Assembly (NCBI GenBank): GCA_036365455.1
Contig: JAWQUS010000017.1
Coordinates: 11,470,001 to 11,534,000, forward strand
DNA: 64,000 nucleotides
From: Macrosoma leucophasiata
Lineage: Eukaryota; Arthropoda; Insecta; Lepidoptera; Hedylidae
Direction of reading: 5' to 3'
The position numbers and the translations under genes are program-made. The number at the start of each line of letters is the position of its first letter. Within the stretch, counting starts at the first letter, position 1. Under the pieces are notes generated by a model. It was not told the origin of the DNA and searched no databases. It saw only the letters and a list, made by a program, of their open reading frames with translations. Of the stretch, positions 45,893-57,689 are shown in pieces.

Positions 45893-46128
45893 TCAGTCAT
45901 GGCAGAGAATATGTAATAATACTACGTATCGAATGGACACTTCGACGTCCCGCCCGATTTCCTCGCCTCACCCAATCTCCTCCCCTCTTATGGGCGACGG
46001 TTGGTATTATCGACGTGGTACGCACACGGGTGCACGTGTAAATATACGTCACTGATTGATGTCTGTGTAATAGAGACCAAATCAAGCGTTCGTATGGAAT
46101 TTTGGCGACGTGTCCGCGGTGTGGTCAT
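45893..46128 (+). repeat. Internal block of repeat family D
   Basis: Matches about 37420-37700 over nearly its whole length (GACACTTCGACGTCCCGCCC, TTATGGGCGACGGTTGGTAT, CACTGATTGATGTCTGTGT). It is followed directly by a family C repeat. Confidence 0.8.
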
Positions 46129-46385
46129 GGGTTCCATCCTCGGATCGGGGGCTATCAAAGATAAAGGTGTATTATTCTTTATCTCTGATGCTATTAGGTT
46201 TTTCCATTTTCTAGAGGTTTCTCAGTGCCACACTCAAGAGTATGGTAATGTGCCAAAAGATGTCAAAAGGCTCGCTACATGTAACATGGACTAAAACATA
46301 AGCGGCAAGTCGTGGGTGTTTCATTGAAAGTATTTCACTTCTGCCTTCGGGGAATACAGGCGTGAAGTTACGTAACGTTAATTTC
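46110..46385 (+). repeat. SINE-like repeat, family C
   Basis: Second copy of the family at 470-752, with CGGGGGCTATCAAAGATAAA and GGCGTGAAGTTACGTAACG. More diverged in the middle. Confidence 0.75.
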
Positions 46386-46439
46386 ATGAAATGAAAATAA
46401 CTTTAAACCTGCTACGAGTACATGCTTCCTCTTTCCGTG

Positions 46440-46690
46440 TCCAGAGGGCACGACTTTTATATTTGCGAAAAAAAATACGCTTACACTACGTTGCCCACTT
46501 GGTATAAACCTGTGTCGTGAGCTCGTGAGTGCCATTGATTACACACACACACCACATTCACAATCAACCACAGACCCGAGACAAATAGCGGAACAATTGT
46601 TCCGATACGGGGATCGAACTAGTGAGCCTCGTTTCGAACGGTCCTCACATACCATTGGTCCAACTGGCTCCTCTTTAAAAGGTTTCCAGC
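46440..46690 (-). repeat. tRNA-headed SINE, second type, minus strand
   Basis: Reverse complement of 28690-28900: GGATCGAACTAGTGAG in the B-box region, and CCAACTGGCTCC at the head end. It carries a short CA microsatellite. Confidence 0.65.
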
Positions 46691-46829
46691 GCTACCCTCC
46701 AGTCTTGTATCATGTCCAGTCATGACATAGCTGAACATGATACGCTCGCCACCCATTATTACGAAATAAAACCGTAACCGACGTCAAGTTATAGGTATGT
46801 ATAACTATGATTGTTCAGTATCTACCGGG

Positions 46830-46985
46830 ATAAAGTCGTGGGCGCAGCTAGTATAAAAGTAGCCTAAGTTATTCCTTATTACATCAGCTATCTGCCAGTG
46901 AAAGTCCCGTCAAAATCGGTGCAGCCATTCCCGAGATTAGCGGGAACAAACAGACAGGCAGACAGACAGACAGACAAAAATATAC
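46830..46985 (+). repeat. RTE-class LINE 3' end
   Basis: Contains GGGCGCAGCTAGTATAAAAG, AAATCGGTGCAGCCATTCCC and the (CAGA)n run that is typical of RTE 3' tails in insects. 5'-truncated. Confidence 0.7.
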
Positions 46986-47644
46986 ATACACATGCATTAA
47001 GTAAAAAGCGGTTATTTTTTTATACAAACAGACACTCCAATTTTATTTATTTGTATAGATAACATAGATATGTAACTTGACGTCTGTTATAGTTGCTTTG
47101 CTTATGTTTATAAACGTTTAGCGGTTGGGGCTCGACGATGTTTCATTAAGTTAGTCAGCCAGAGCATGATTCTATACTTATAGACTAACATAAAACTCAT
47201 GACAATATTTTAAGGACATACGCAGAAGCTGATACCATCAGGGAAACGCTTGACCTTTAAAACGTCGTTTACAGTACACAGAAAATTTAAACTAGACGTC
47301 ATAACTGAATGCGTATCAAAACAAATAAAAAACAGACGCATTTAAGATATTCCAGATGCGATCAACGCAAATTTTCCGTTTGCGATAATGCGCGTGACTC
47401 AACGATATTGATACCTAGGTGGTTCTCAAACGTTTTTTGAACTTGGAACACTTTGGAAAAACCAAATATTTGACGGAGTCCTAAACACAGTAGGCACTAC
47501 AAAACGTAGAAGGTACACATTAAAACATTATTGGAAATTAACTATTTTTATGGATTCATCTCGCGTAGGTAGACAAAATAATTTTTGAAATCAACTTTAA
47601 ACATAGTTTTATGTGTACCCATCGTTTATTTATCGATCAAATCG

Positions 47645-47935
47645 TTTTTTTTTTTTTTATGTAATGGAAGTGGTAAACAAGCATGCAGTTCACATTGATG
47701 TTAAGTGATGACTGCAGCCTATAGACACCCACACAAAGACCAAGGTCAAAATGCAGATGCGTTACCACTCCTGAGGCCTAAGGTCTTATGCCTTTGTGCC
47801 GGAAATTACAGGGCCGTACATTACCACCTGACCGGAACACGATAGTGTTGAACACTACCATTTAGCGGCAAGTATATTAGGTAATGCGGTGGTGCCTACG
47901 CCCGCGAGCTCCGTCACTGGAGCTCTACCACCAGT
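47645..47935 (+). repeat. Repeat family A, full length (reference copy)
   Basis: A T-run, then ATGTAATGGAAGTGG, CACATTGATGTTAAGTGATG, GACACCCACACAAAGACC, GGAAATTACAGGGCCGTAC, and the 3' hairpin GAGCTCC-gtcact-GGAGCTC with TACCACCAGT at the end. No ORF, no terminal inverted repeats. Directly followed by a minus-strand family C fragment (47945-48056). Confidence 0.92.
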
Positions 47936-48056
47936 TTAATAATATATAACATAACTTCACGCCTGTAATCCCCGAAGGGGTAGGCAGAGGTAAATGCATG
48001 CATTCAAGCATACATGCAAACACCAAACACTCACGACTCCCTAGCTACGTTTTGGA

Positions 48057-48739
48057 CGTTTACGTGAATAACATATAGGTAGTTTATATCAACTTATATC
48101 AAGTTCATTTACTAACCAGCACGCGGATTAATTGCTTTTAGTAAAAACGCGTTTATTATTGCGATCGCTTATTTTTGATGCCTATGATGCCTATGAACGA
48201 GCGCCACTTACCATCCGTGTGAACCGCATGCTCTTTCGTCAATTTCAAAATCAAAATACACATCAAAGGAAGATATAATTTACAAATAGGTGCATAATCT
48301 TCTATATATTATACCTATAAATATAAAATCACATTTGTTAGTTTCACAAAAGTCGAGAACGGCTGGACCGACAGGGTTAATTTTAGTTTTGAAATATTCG
48401 TAGGTCCAATGGAGGTTTAATTTATACTAAGGCGATACGAAGTTCGCCGGGTCTGTTACTATTATAAGGACTTGATGTACCTAAGACAGATCTCTGTTCG
48501 AATCTTGAATAAACCTACACTTATGATTTTACTTGACCTGTGATTCCTTTTAATCAGATATTCCTAACATCCTATATCTGCCGTAGTACGATAAACAAAA
48601 AGTTGATACTACATTATAAATAAATAGGTTTATTTAAAACTCATTCGTTACTGAGTGGCTGACCGACAACGCACAGGCCAAATACCAGTCGCAGCTGTTG
48701 GCACGTAGTTTCCTTGCAGAGTGTAGGGGAGCACTAAGG
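48057..48739. other. Repeat-remnant intergenic sequence
   Basis: Contains a fragment with GGCGATACGAAGTTCGCCGG at about 48430, typical of an RTE or SINE 5' end read on the minus strand. No gene. Confidence 0.4.
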
Positions 48740-48978
48740 CTGGTGGTAGAGTTCCAGTGCAGGAGCTCGAGACCGTAAGCATCACCACATTACCTAATCT
48801 ATCTACCGCCAAATGGTAGTAATCAGCAATATCGTGTTATATTAGGTGGTAATGTAATATGTAAGTATAACAGAGACATAACAACTTAGGTCTCAGGGGT
48901 GGCAATGCATCTGAATTTTGACATCTGGTTTCTGTGTAGATGTCTATAGGCTACAGTAATCACTTAACATGAATTTGA
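48740..48978 (-). repeat. Repeat family A, minus strand, old copy
   Basis: All landmarks in order but heavily diverged (GGTGGTAGAGTTCCAGTG, ACTTAGGTCTCAGG). It is immediately followed by a younger copy in the same orientation. Confidence 0.75.
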
Positions 48979-48983
48979 GCTCT

Positions 48984-49264
48984 ACTGGTGGTAGAGCTCC
49001 AGTGACGGAGCTCGCGAGCGTAGGCACTGTCGAATTACCTAATATACTTGCCGCTAAATGGTAGTGTTCTATCGTGCTCCGGTCAGGTGGTAATGTACGG
49101 CCTTGTAATTTCCGGCACAGAGGCATAACACCTTAGGCCTCAGGAGTGGTAACGCATCTGCATATTGACCCTGGTCTTTGTGTGGGTGTTTATAGGCTGC
49201 AGTCATCACTTAACATTAATGTGAACTGCATACTTGTTCACCAATTCCATTACATAAAAAAAGA
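48984..49264 (-). repeat. Repeat family A, minus strand
   Basis: Starts ACTGGTGGTAGAGCTCCAGT and ends at the A-run near 49264. It appears to have inserted at or next to the 5' end of the older copy, and a remnant of that copy (GCATGCTTGTTTGCC) lies at 49268-49285. Confidence 0.88.
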
Positions 49265-49784
49265 GCTGCATGCTTGTTTGCCTGCCACATTTACATGAAA
49301 AAGGAGGTATAGTTACAGATATTTAATACCACCGTTAGCCTAAAAACCCTTTATTAATTATTAAATTGAACTAAAACGAAAATCTTCACTAGTGTTGTGA
49401 TATATATAATATCGATATTTTTTTATGGTCCATATCGATATTTGTATAGTTACATATGTAGATTTTTTTTAATATGACAGTGGTGGATGGAACATTAGCA
49501 TCTGAAACACTAAACTGTGCCGAATCATTTTATGCATCATTTGGAACATTCGGAACATTTGTAACATTGCGTCAAAGATATGAAATACAGATCAACTGCT
49601 TAGTTCTGGGTGGTGTACCCGATGGTATGAAAGTGATAATAAGTTAATGTGACAATGTTTCATTATACTTTTATACAATTTTTTAAAATAACACTCAAAA
49701 CCGATTAATCTTCATACTTCATCGATCAGCAGCACCGCATTATATGAATATTTGTGTAGTTATATTAATATGTCTATAATTTAC

Positions 49785-49850
49785 CTGCTGCTAAGTGGTA
49801 ATGTACGGTGGTAGAGCTTCAATGGTAGAGCTCGAAGGCACACAATTATC
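49785..49850 (-). repeat. Repeat family A fragment
   Basis: A short minus-strand remnant with CTGCTAAGTGGTAATGTACG joined to GGTGGTAGAGC, so most of the element is deleted. Confidence 0.6.
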
Positions 49851-49869
49851 ATGTGAATAATATGTCAGT

Positions 49870-50520
49870 TAACCTATAATGATGGGTGTCAATTTTGTGG
49901 TTTCTTGGGGTGCTGATTACGAAAGAGGCAACCGTTTTCGGATCCAACATGGCGGACAGACTTTTTTATCATAATGTGATATGGGTATCAATTTCGAGGT
50001 TTCTTGGGGTGCTGATTACGAAAATAGCATCCGTTTTCAGATACAAGATGGCGGACAGTCTTTTTTTTTCAAAATGTGATATGGGTATCCATTTCGAGGT
50101 TTCTTGGAGTGCTGATTACGAAAATAGCACCCGTTTTCAGATCCAAGATACCCATATCACATTTTGAAAAAATAAAGTTCTTTGCGGGGGACAATTATCA
50201 TAAACTAGAGAAATAACACTACAAAGCAATATGGGCTCGATCTAATAATAAAATGCTCATCATCAACATCAACATTTCAGCCGATTTCCATAGGTTTACA
50301 ATATCTTGGATTCGAAAACAGACGCCATATTCGTAATCAGCACCCCAGAAAACCTTCAAACTGACACCCATATCACATTTAGGTTTCCGCCATCTTGTAT
50401 CTGAAAATAGAAGTCATTTTCGTAATCAGCACCCCAAAAACCTCGAAATTGACTCCTCTAATACATTTTCAAAAAATTATTATGTCTGCCATCTTGGATT
50501 CGAAAAAAGATGTCATATTC
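49870..50520. repeat. Tandem and inverted ~105-bp repeats
   Basis: Three direct units begin near 49880, 49980 and 50080. Each has GATATGGGT(A/G)TC, AGGTTTCTTGG(G/A)GTGCTG, ATTACGAAAA and, in the first two, AAGATGGCGGACAG-like ends. At 50320-50510 about two and a half units appear in reverse complement (TAATCAGCACCCCA...CCTCGAAATTGAC). The arrangement is head-to-tail, then inverted around a ~170-bp centre. No coding meaning is evident. Confidence 0.88.
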
Positions 50521-51569
50521 ACCATTTACTAAAAACACCTGTGAATGTGCGACCACCTGCGACAATATTAGCTTCTGAGCACGGTTTTCACTAAACATCT
50601 CAATAGAGGTCAGATTCAATACTCTTAAATAAAATAAAAATAATTAATTAAAAATATTGTTTAACAAAAACACCAATTTCGATAATAAGATAAAAAGTCG
50701 ATAAAATATAAAGAACATCTCTTAAGCTGGGATACCAGTAAATAATTTTTCATCACGAAATAATTTGTGAAAAATTAGTATCAATATTGGATGTTTTTTA
50801 TATATCACGATAATAACTATTAGAAATTAATTTAATCGAACGTAAAAAGTATGCCACACATTTATTATCATTATGTCAATGGATTGATGTGCATTTTTTA
50901 AATATTTTAAATGTTATCTATGGTTCAGTAATTGCACGATCATTGTGGAAATGTTATAAACTGGTAATACAGTTTGTGGAAATTATGACATTCGAATATT
51001 TCGAATCAAAACGTCTTAACTTTGCGAAATCAGAGCATACGAAAAGCAACCGAATTACTTAAGATGAAAGAGTTAGTTTTGTGAGAAGTAAGTGTTTGGG
51101 AGTGGTCTATTTCAATTGACCAATTGCAGTTTTAATTGTCTCTGTAGTGTCAATGTCAATGTGTGCAACTGGCGGCAGCGGTTTCAATGTGAAAATGAGT
51201 CTTTAGCCATTCTATCCTTATTTATCTATTCTGTGTTTACAAGCATCGGATATCAAAAATACCGAATAATATAATAATAGTTGTGTGATGACAAGTGACG
51301 TGCCGTAATGATGGATCGTTTAAAATGTATAAAATATCCTTAGCGTGAGTTTGCATTGATGAAACATTCACATAAAAACATGTTAAAATGATAGGTTCTA
51401 CAGCAGTGCGAACGCTTGCACCAACAAGACATTTAGCGCAATACATACTTTAAGCGACGAGTTGCGAAACATCATCATGTTTAATGTTTTTAGTGCAAAC
51501 TAGGGGTTACGGATATCTACTCAATCAGTGTGGATGCGATATTATAATAAATAAGGAATAAATGGTACA
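50521..51569. other. AT-rich intergenic sequence
   Basis: No gene or repeat recognised. Open frames here are short and lack domains. Confidence 0.4.
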
Positions 51570-51690
51570 GTAGTCTGTTCGGTAGCTTAGCAGAAGGCTT
51601 CTGGAATACCTATTTTTTCAGAAGTTACGGGTTTAAGCCGCAACCCATGGTCGGATGTTTTCTTTCCATTTAATTTTTTTTATTTAGAAA
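51570..51690 (+). repeat. tRNA-headed SINE, degenerate
   Basis: Head CTGTTCGGTAGCTTAGCAG and body TTTTCTTTCCATTTAATTT match family B layout but the anticodon region is replaced. Confidence 0.55.
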
Positions 51691-51749
51691 ATTAAACACA
51701 ATGATAAGTATGTTACATAGTGTAACTACATGCAGATATTTTATGACAG

Positions 51750-51958
51750 TAGGTAAGTATGTGTCCGGAACGAAGTCTTAAAATCATAACTAAATTAAGC
51801 CTCGATAAATAATATATTTTGTGATCAATACATGGATAGTTCAAGGGATGTGGTTGCACCGTTTTATACCAAATGCCTTTTTCTTTCGATTTTAGGTCAA
51901 AATATTCGAAAGAAAAAGGCATTTGGTATACTTATAACTTACCTAGTTCCGAACACAT
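51750..51958. mobile_element. Foldback MITE with perfect 25-bp core hairpin
   Basis: 51865-51889 and 51906-51930 are exact reverse complements around a 16-bp loop. Outside them GTAGGTAAGTATGTGTCCGG at about 51750 is matched imperfectly by CTTACCTAGTTCCGAACACA reversed at the other end. About 205 bp, non-coding. Confidence 0.7.
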
Positions 51959-52934
51959 GCAAAAAAACATTGGTTTTCTGATGAAAAAAAATCGATTCGC
52001 CTTATTGCAAACTATGCGGTAAAATCGATGATGTAGGTACAACATATTTTGATGGAATGTGTTCCTAAAATAATGTGTGCAGCAATTAGAAATATGTTTT
52101 TTAACCAAAATTCATGTAACATTGAAAATGTGTAACAGTAGGTATTCTAGCTTCGCCTTTGTCTGTAGAACCAAAAGACTTGTAGGTATATGTATAATTT
52201 GTGAAGTAGCTTTAAAAATTGGTAAATTTATTTAATTGTATTTTTCTTACAGAAGCGGCATATTCGCTTAGCGATTAAGCTCCTTAAATAAAGATAAAAA
52301 AGTAAGTAAAGCTTAATCCTTGAAATGTCCTAAAAAAAGAGATACAGATCTTTGTTACCCCACGGATATCCTCGGATACGGATACAGCCAGCACATGTCT
52401 AGTGATGATCTGTACCAAATCGAGCAAATATATAATATTACACATAAACAGGCTGTGTGACGTTTCGCTCAGATTAGCCTCGCGATCGGGGGCTAACGCA
52501 CTCGAGACAAACACGACGAGGGAACATCTATATATGTACTACGCTCTTGTTTTTATACGAGATAAGGTCATTATCGGTCAATGCCAATGTATCGAAAAAC
52601 TCAAAATCTTGTTCTTCAAGCGTATAAAGTATAAAATTGTTTGTGTTGATCGTATAAAAATCTGGTTTGGGCACAAATCCAAAAATCATTTCTTTATGAG
52701 TTTACTTCTGCCAATTTTCACCAACTTGTAGATAGTAAAGATTTCAATTTAAAAAGTTTTCGAGTGTAACCCTTAAGATATCTATCTCGAGATTTGCAAA
52801 ATATAAGTTTAAGGCCCGTTTTAATACCTAATAGACAAATTTAAGTCCTCGAGACGATTTTAAAATCACGTTTTTCCATACTAAACGGGATCTTGTTCTG
52901 GAATGCGGTGTTCTGGGAACTATATGTCTTATTT

Positions 52935-53700
52935 TTTTATTTTTTTTAATAGCTTTATTTGTCCCACTGCTGGGAAAAAGCCTCCCCTATTTTCTTCCAC
53001 CTATCGCGGTCTTTTGCAACTTCGAGCCAATTGGGTTCAAAGCAATCGATATCGTCTCGCCAGCGTTTTCGAGGTCTACCTCGGTAGCGCCGAGTATCTG
53101 GGGTCCAATATGTTGCTATTTATGCCCCTTTTTCCCACGACATTCTGCAAACATGACCCGCCCACTCCCACTTCAACTTCGCTGCTTTAAGGCCTACATC
53201 CACGATACCCGTTTTTTCGCGAATGATAGTGTTACGTATTTTCTCCACTCGCTTCACACCCAGGATGCTGCGTTCCATCGCTCGTTGGCAAACTTTAAGT
53301 TTGGTTTTCTGAGCATCAGTTAAAGACCAAGTTTGAACACCGTAGGTTAGGACTGGCAAAATACACATGTCGACGAGTTTCCGCTTTAGGGATAGCGGAA
53401 AGTCTGCCTTCATAAGGTGTTTCATGGACCAGAAGCTCTTCCAGGCGTTGTTAACTCTCCGGTCAACTTCTATATCTTGCCTGTTTTCGAAGGAAACTAA
53501 CTGGCCCAGATACACATACTCATCGACATAGTGTATTTCCTGTCCGTCTACCTCGACTTTACGTTTTATGCTGTTGGTCATCAATTTGGTTTTGGACTGG
53601 TTCATTTCAAGCCCGACCTCGGAGCTTGCTGTGCACAGATCTTGAAGGAGTTCTTTGAGTTCCGCAGCGCTATTAGAAAACAAAACTGTGTGTCTTATAC
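52935..53700 (-). mobile_element. RTE-like LINE 3' part with reverse transcriptase C-terminus
   Basis: The minus strand reads EVGLEMNQSKTKLMTN, YVYLGQLVSFENRQDIEVDR, RAMERSILGVKRVEKIRN and KLKWEWAGHVCRM, the conserved C-terminal block of this LINE class. A frameshift follows near 53125, and the tail ends with CTGGGACAAATAAAGC-like sequence. Only about 190 residues remain, 5'-truncated. Not functional. Confidence 0.88.
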
Positions 53701-53994
53701 GGACCAAAAAACAATTTGACAGTTTCATCAGTATAACTGTCGTAACACACGTCCGGATTTGGTACGGAGCGGACAGCGGATTCGGTACAACATCAAACAA
53801 ATCTGGGTCGTGTGTAGAATTTTGTAATTATAAACTTTATAATTTAGACTTTAATACTTATATAATATCAAATATTAAAAACTTCAAAATTCTGTCAGAA
53901 AGGCGGACAGAATTATAAAGTCCGATGCGGTCCGCTCGCGGGGTTAGTTTATTTCTACGATTTTAGGTTATTGCTCAGCTACAGTATTCATTTA

Positions 53995-54050
53995 AGTACT
54001 ATCAATGTGAACCGTATGCTAGTTTGCCACTTCATGACAAAAAAAATATT
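53995..54050 (-). repeat. Repeat family A 5'-end fragment
   Basis: ATGTGAACCGTATGCTAGTTTGCCACTTC followed by an A-run is the 5' end of family A on the minus strand. Confidence 0.6.
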
Positions 54051-54434
54051 TATAAACTGATACAATTTAAACGCTATCCCTGACAAATCGAACTACAAAG
54101 ACCTTGAACCAGGAACAGTCTATAACGAAACATATGTAACCCCTTTATTATTATTCAAATTAATTACTCCGTCGCTACACTGATAAGTTTTTACACGCTA
54201 CCGTATACCGAGTCTCAATAGGGCATTTATTAGTAAATATTTTAATAAAAATAGTAAGAATACACACATTGATGGTTAGCAAATACTTACTACGAACACA
54301 GAAATTTGAATTTTCTATGACTGTGCGACCTATTGAGGAATCAGAGATACAAATCCAAAAGATCCAAATGTTATTAAATAATTGAATCTTGAGGTGTACC
54401 TAAATTATTTTCTTCTATACTTGTTATCTTTAAA
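54051..54434. other. AT-rich intergenic sequence
   Basis: Nothing recognised. Confidence 0.4.
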
Positions 54435-54641
54435 TTTCAACACTATCGTGTTTCGGTCAGGTGGGTCGGGTCATACGGCCCTGTCATTTCCGGCACAGAG
54501 GCATAATACCTAAGACCTCAGGAGTGGCAACGCATCTACATTGAAACCTCCAGTCTCATGTAGATGTTTATAGGCTACAGTACCTATTACTTTCCATCAA
54601 TGTAAGCTGTAAGCTTGTTTGCCACTTCGTAACATATATAC
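54435..54641 (-). repeat. Repeat family A, minus strand, diverged
   Basis: Lacks the 3' hairpin but keeps the middle and 5' end. Its 5' end abuts the 5' end of the plus-strand copy at 54642, so the two form a head-to-head pair. Confidence 0.8.
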
Positions 54642-54901
54642 TTTTTTTTATGTAATCGAAGTGGCAAACAAGCATGCAGTTCACATTGATGTTAAGTGAC
54701 GACAGCAGCCTATAGACACCCAAAGACCAAGGTCAAAATGCAGATGCGTTACTCCTGGGGCCTAAGGTGTTATGGCTCTGTGCCGGAAATTACAGGGCCG
54801 CACATTACCACCTGCTGAACACTACCATTTATCGGCAAGTATATTAGGTAATGCGGTGTTCTTACGCCCGCGAGCTCCGTCACTGGAGCTCTATCACCAG
54901 T
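54642..54901 (+). repeat. Repeat family A, near full length with two small deletions
   Basis: T-run start and 3' hairpin end are intact. The CCGGAACACGATAG block and part of the GACACCCACACA block are missing. Confidence 0.88.
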
Positions 54902-55434
54902 AAAAAAAGAGTTGAAATTGGTTAAAAAGAAATTATAATAGATATTTTACTAAGAAGTTATTTAAGAAAACGAACAAAAAATAAACTCTTTCGGAAACTT
55001 CTGTGCCCAAAATGTTTAAGAAAAAGTACAGCAAATAACACTTTACCTATACATAACAGGAAACCCCAAAAGTAAGTCTATGGTGTAATAGGTTACATAG
55101 GAAATCTCTCAAATGTACGGAACCATATACACGCGAGTCAGACTTGTACTTGACCGGCTTTTGTTCAACAAGGGACGTACAGTAGACATCGATCCGCGTG
55201 TTTATCGAGGAAACACAAGCGTCGAACCTTCCTGTGGCTAAAAATAATGCATTCGAGGCTGCGCATGCGACGACACCGACGTACATCTACACAATACAAG
55301 GTTCTACATAGGTACATACGAAGCGCCATTGTTCGAAGAAGGTCAACTGATAACACGTAGTGACAGACAAAGAATTAAATATTTAATTTGTATACACGAG
55401 ATTAGGACATCGTCAATTTTGTAAAATTCTTGGT
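54902..55434. other. Intergenic sequence with small repeat remnant
   Basis: A fragment with CGCGAGTCAGACTTGTACTTGACCGGC (55130-55160) belongs to the common 'CCGGTCAAGTGCGAGTCGG' repeat. A GC-richer patch at 55165-55310 is open on the minus strand but has no recognisable domain. Confidence 0.4.
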
Positions 55435-55605
55435 TGTAGATCTCCAGTGGCGGAGTTAGATGGTAATGTACGGCCCCCAAGAGACATAATAACTAAGGTC
55501 TCAGGTGTGGTATCTGCATTTTGACCTTTGGTCTTTATGTGGGTGTCTATAGGCTGCAGTCATCACTTAACATCAATGTGAACTACATGCTTGTTTGCCA
55601 TCTTA
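55435..55605 (-). repeat. Repeat family A, minus strand, internally deleted
   Basis: Begins at a degenerate 3' hairpin (TCTCCAGTGGCGGAG) and ends at CATGCTTGTTTGCC. The central part is deleted. Confidence 0.75.
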
Positions 55606-55689
55606 CTTTCATCTTGTTTTACAAAGAGTCCGACTTGCATGCAATTGCCCGGTTTTCTTCTTTATATATCTTTAGTCTTAGAACTTCTT

Positions 55690-56005
55690 AAAAATCTTAT
55701 TCATGCCCGCGGCTCCGTCTGCGGGTAGGTTGCTTTTCACGTAACCTGCGGAAACTACAATCATTATAATAAATTTACAGTTAATTGAAGCAGTGCTTGA
55801 AGTAAATATTCATTTGACTTCTTTTTTCTTTAACCGATTTTGACGAAACAAGAACGAAGACGAACGAACGAAGAAAGTTTTGACAACGCTCCTATGTTAT
55901 ATATCATATGTAATCCACCTGTGAGAACCGCGTCCAAATCCGTTGAGTAGTTTTAAAGTTATAACGTACCAGACAGACAGACAGACAAATATCACAAAAA
56001 AATTT
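55690..56005 (+). repeat. RTE-class LINE 3' end
   Basis: CTCCGTCTGCGGGTAGGTTG at the left, AAATCCGTTGAGTAGTTTTA and a (CAGA)n run at the right. Same class as 46830-46985. Confidence 0.65.
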
Positions 56006-57062
56006 TTTTTTTGTTTCTGTTTCTGTTTAATCGCCCTCTATCAGTTTTTAAATAAAATAATGTACCTACAGAAACTCTTTTATTACTGTCTTATTTTATG
56101 TACCTATTGATTAAATTACAAAAAAAACTATCACAGATAATATTTAAAATTAAATTTAAGAAAATATTTAAAATTACATTTATTTAATCTCCATGCTATT
56201 GTACTTGCAAATCTACAAAATTACAATACAACGACAAAGAAAACACCTCAATACCGGAAAGAACGCTACCAAAATGTAAGTATGTTTTGTTGCTAGAACC
56301 TTGTACATATTTTTTGTCGCAGTTAATGTTAGCAAAATTTTTAATTTCCGACACCTGAGATACCTACTTGTAATTATTGCAATCAACGCTTATGATTCTT
56401 TTTCTATTTTTATTCCTTACAAGCTTTTTTTCTTTTCATGTTTCAGTTCTTATTTCTTATAACCTAAAATAAAAATCCATATTATTATGGTTGATGGAGA
56501 TGATGAACTGGTTCCGTATGGAAGATGATGTGTCTTCAGATGGGTCTAATAATGTAATGGGAACTTTACTAGGAGTTTTGACGAAGTTTTGGGAGGCAGA
56601 ACGAATAACTTTTCACTTCATAATGTTACTTTCCTACTCCTATTGACGATGTCTAATGCTTTATGATAAAAATCCCAACATTATAATTTTATTTAAAAAC
56701 AAAACACAAGTTTTGACAATTAAATCATGGTGCGACTCGGCTCTTTCTCGACAAAACTTCGCTTATATTTTTTTTACATCGGTTACCGATAAAGTTTTAA
56801 ACATTAAAACTATTACTAGGTAACAGTAGGTGTAAGGTTATTAACATTCAAACTCTATCTGAAAATCTACTAGGTTCCTGATAACTTTTTCTGGTTTACC
56901 ATAACACTGCCTGATAATTTCACTCTGATAATCTGTTAGACAGCTATCACCACCACTTAGTAGTTGATGGAACGGCAACGTCGCAATTTTGCGTTACAAT
57001 AATAAGCATGTATGAAGATAAATATATCGATTCTTACAGAGTTGAATCATGAAAATACACTA
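56006..57062. other. AT-rich intergenic sequence
   Basis: No gene or clear repeat seen. Confidence 0.4.
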
Positions 57063-57215
57063 ACGTAGGATGGGCAGCAGCGTCCACGATAAAACAATCG
57101 TCACTCCGATAACCAATCAGCAAGCCAAGCGTGGCGATTATGGCATATTCGCACGACACTGTTGCGGACATCTTCGGGGAAGGCTGGACAACAGCAGTCT
57201 TTCAGTTAAAGTGAA
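57063..57215 (+). repeat. Repeat family D, 3' part
   Basis: Contains GTAGGATGGGCAGCAGCGTCC, CACGATAAAAC and GCCAAGCGTGGCGATTATGG, ending in the 'ggggaaggctgga' block. Confidence 0.75.
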
Positions 57216-57689
57216 TCAATATTTCAAGATTTCTAATTTGGCCATGGAAGAAAAAAATCCAATAAAAAATTTAGAAGACAAAGATAATCGCTGATCATAG
57301 ACCGAAAACTTTCGTTAAATCTTCATACCAGGCATTCAATATTTAACGTCATAATTTGTGTTATTCTAATAAGATAAAGCTTTAGAGATTATTTAAATTT
57401 GCAGCTGTAACTAGTAAACTATATGCGTCTCAGTTTCAATTATGTAATCTTCGCAGTTGAACCGAAGAAATCTTACAAAGCGCTTTCACGTGAGCGAAGA
57501 TACGCTACCAGGGTTTTTAGCAGAGTCGCTCTTACAAAAAAGGGAAAAGGGACTGAATTTTTCCAAAAAAAGGGACAAAAAGGGACCAAAATGGAGCCTA
57601 AAACAATCTGTTTTTAGGGTTCCGTAGTTAACAAGGAACCCCTATAGTTTCGCTATGTATCCCCCATGTATCCCCCAATATAAACAAAA

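Noticed and set aside
49886..50167. 93-codon open frame with repeated MAD... segments
   Set aside because: It follows from the tandem 105-bp repeats; the third unit changes frame and there is no known domain.
49870..50520. CRISPR array
   Set aside because: Repeats are contiguous ~105-bp units with inverted copies, no spacers, and the DNA is from an animal.
55047..55356. Minus-strand GC-richer open frames as missing TBL2 exons
   Set aside because: No WD40 features; part overlaps a common repeat fragment.
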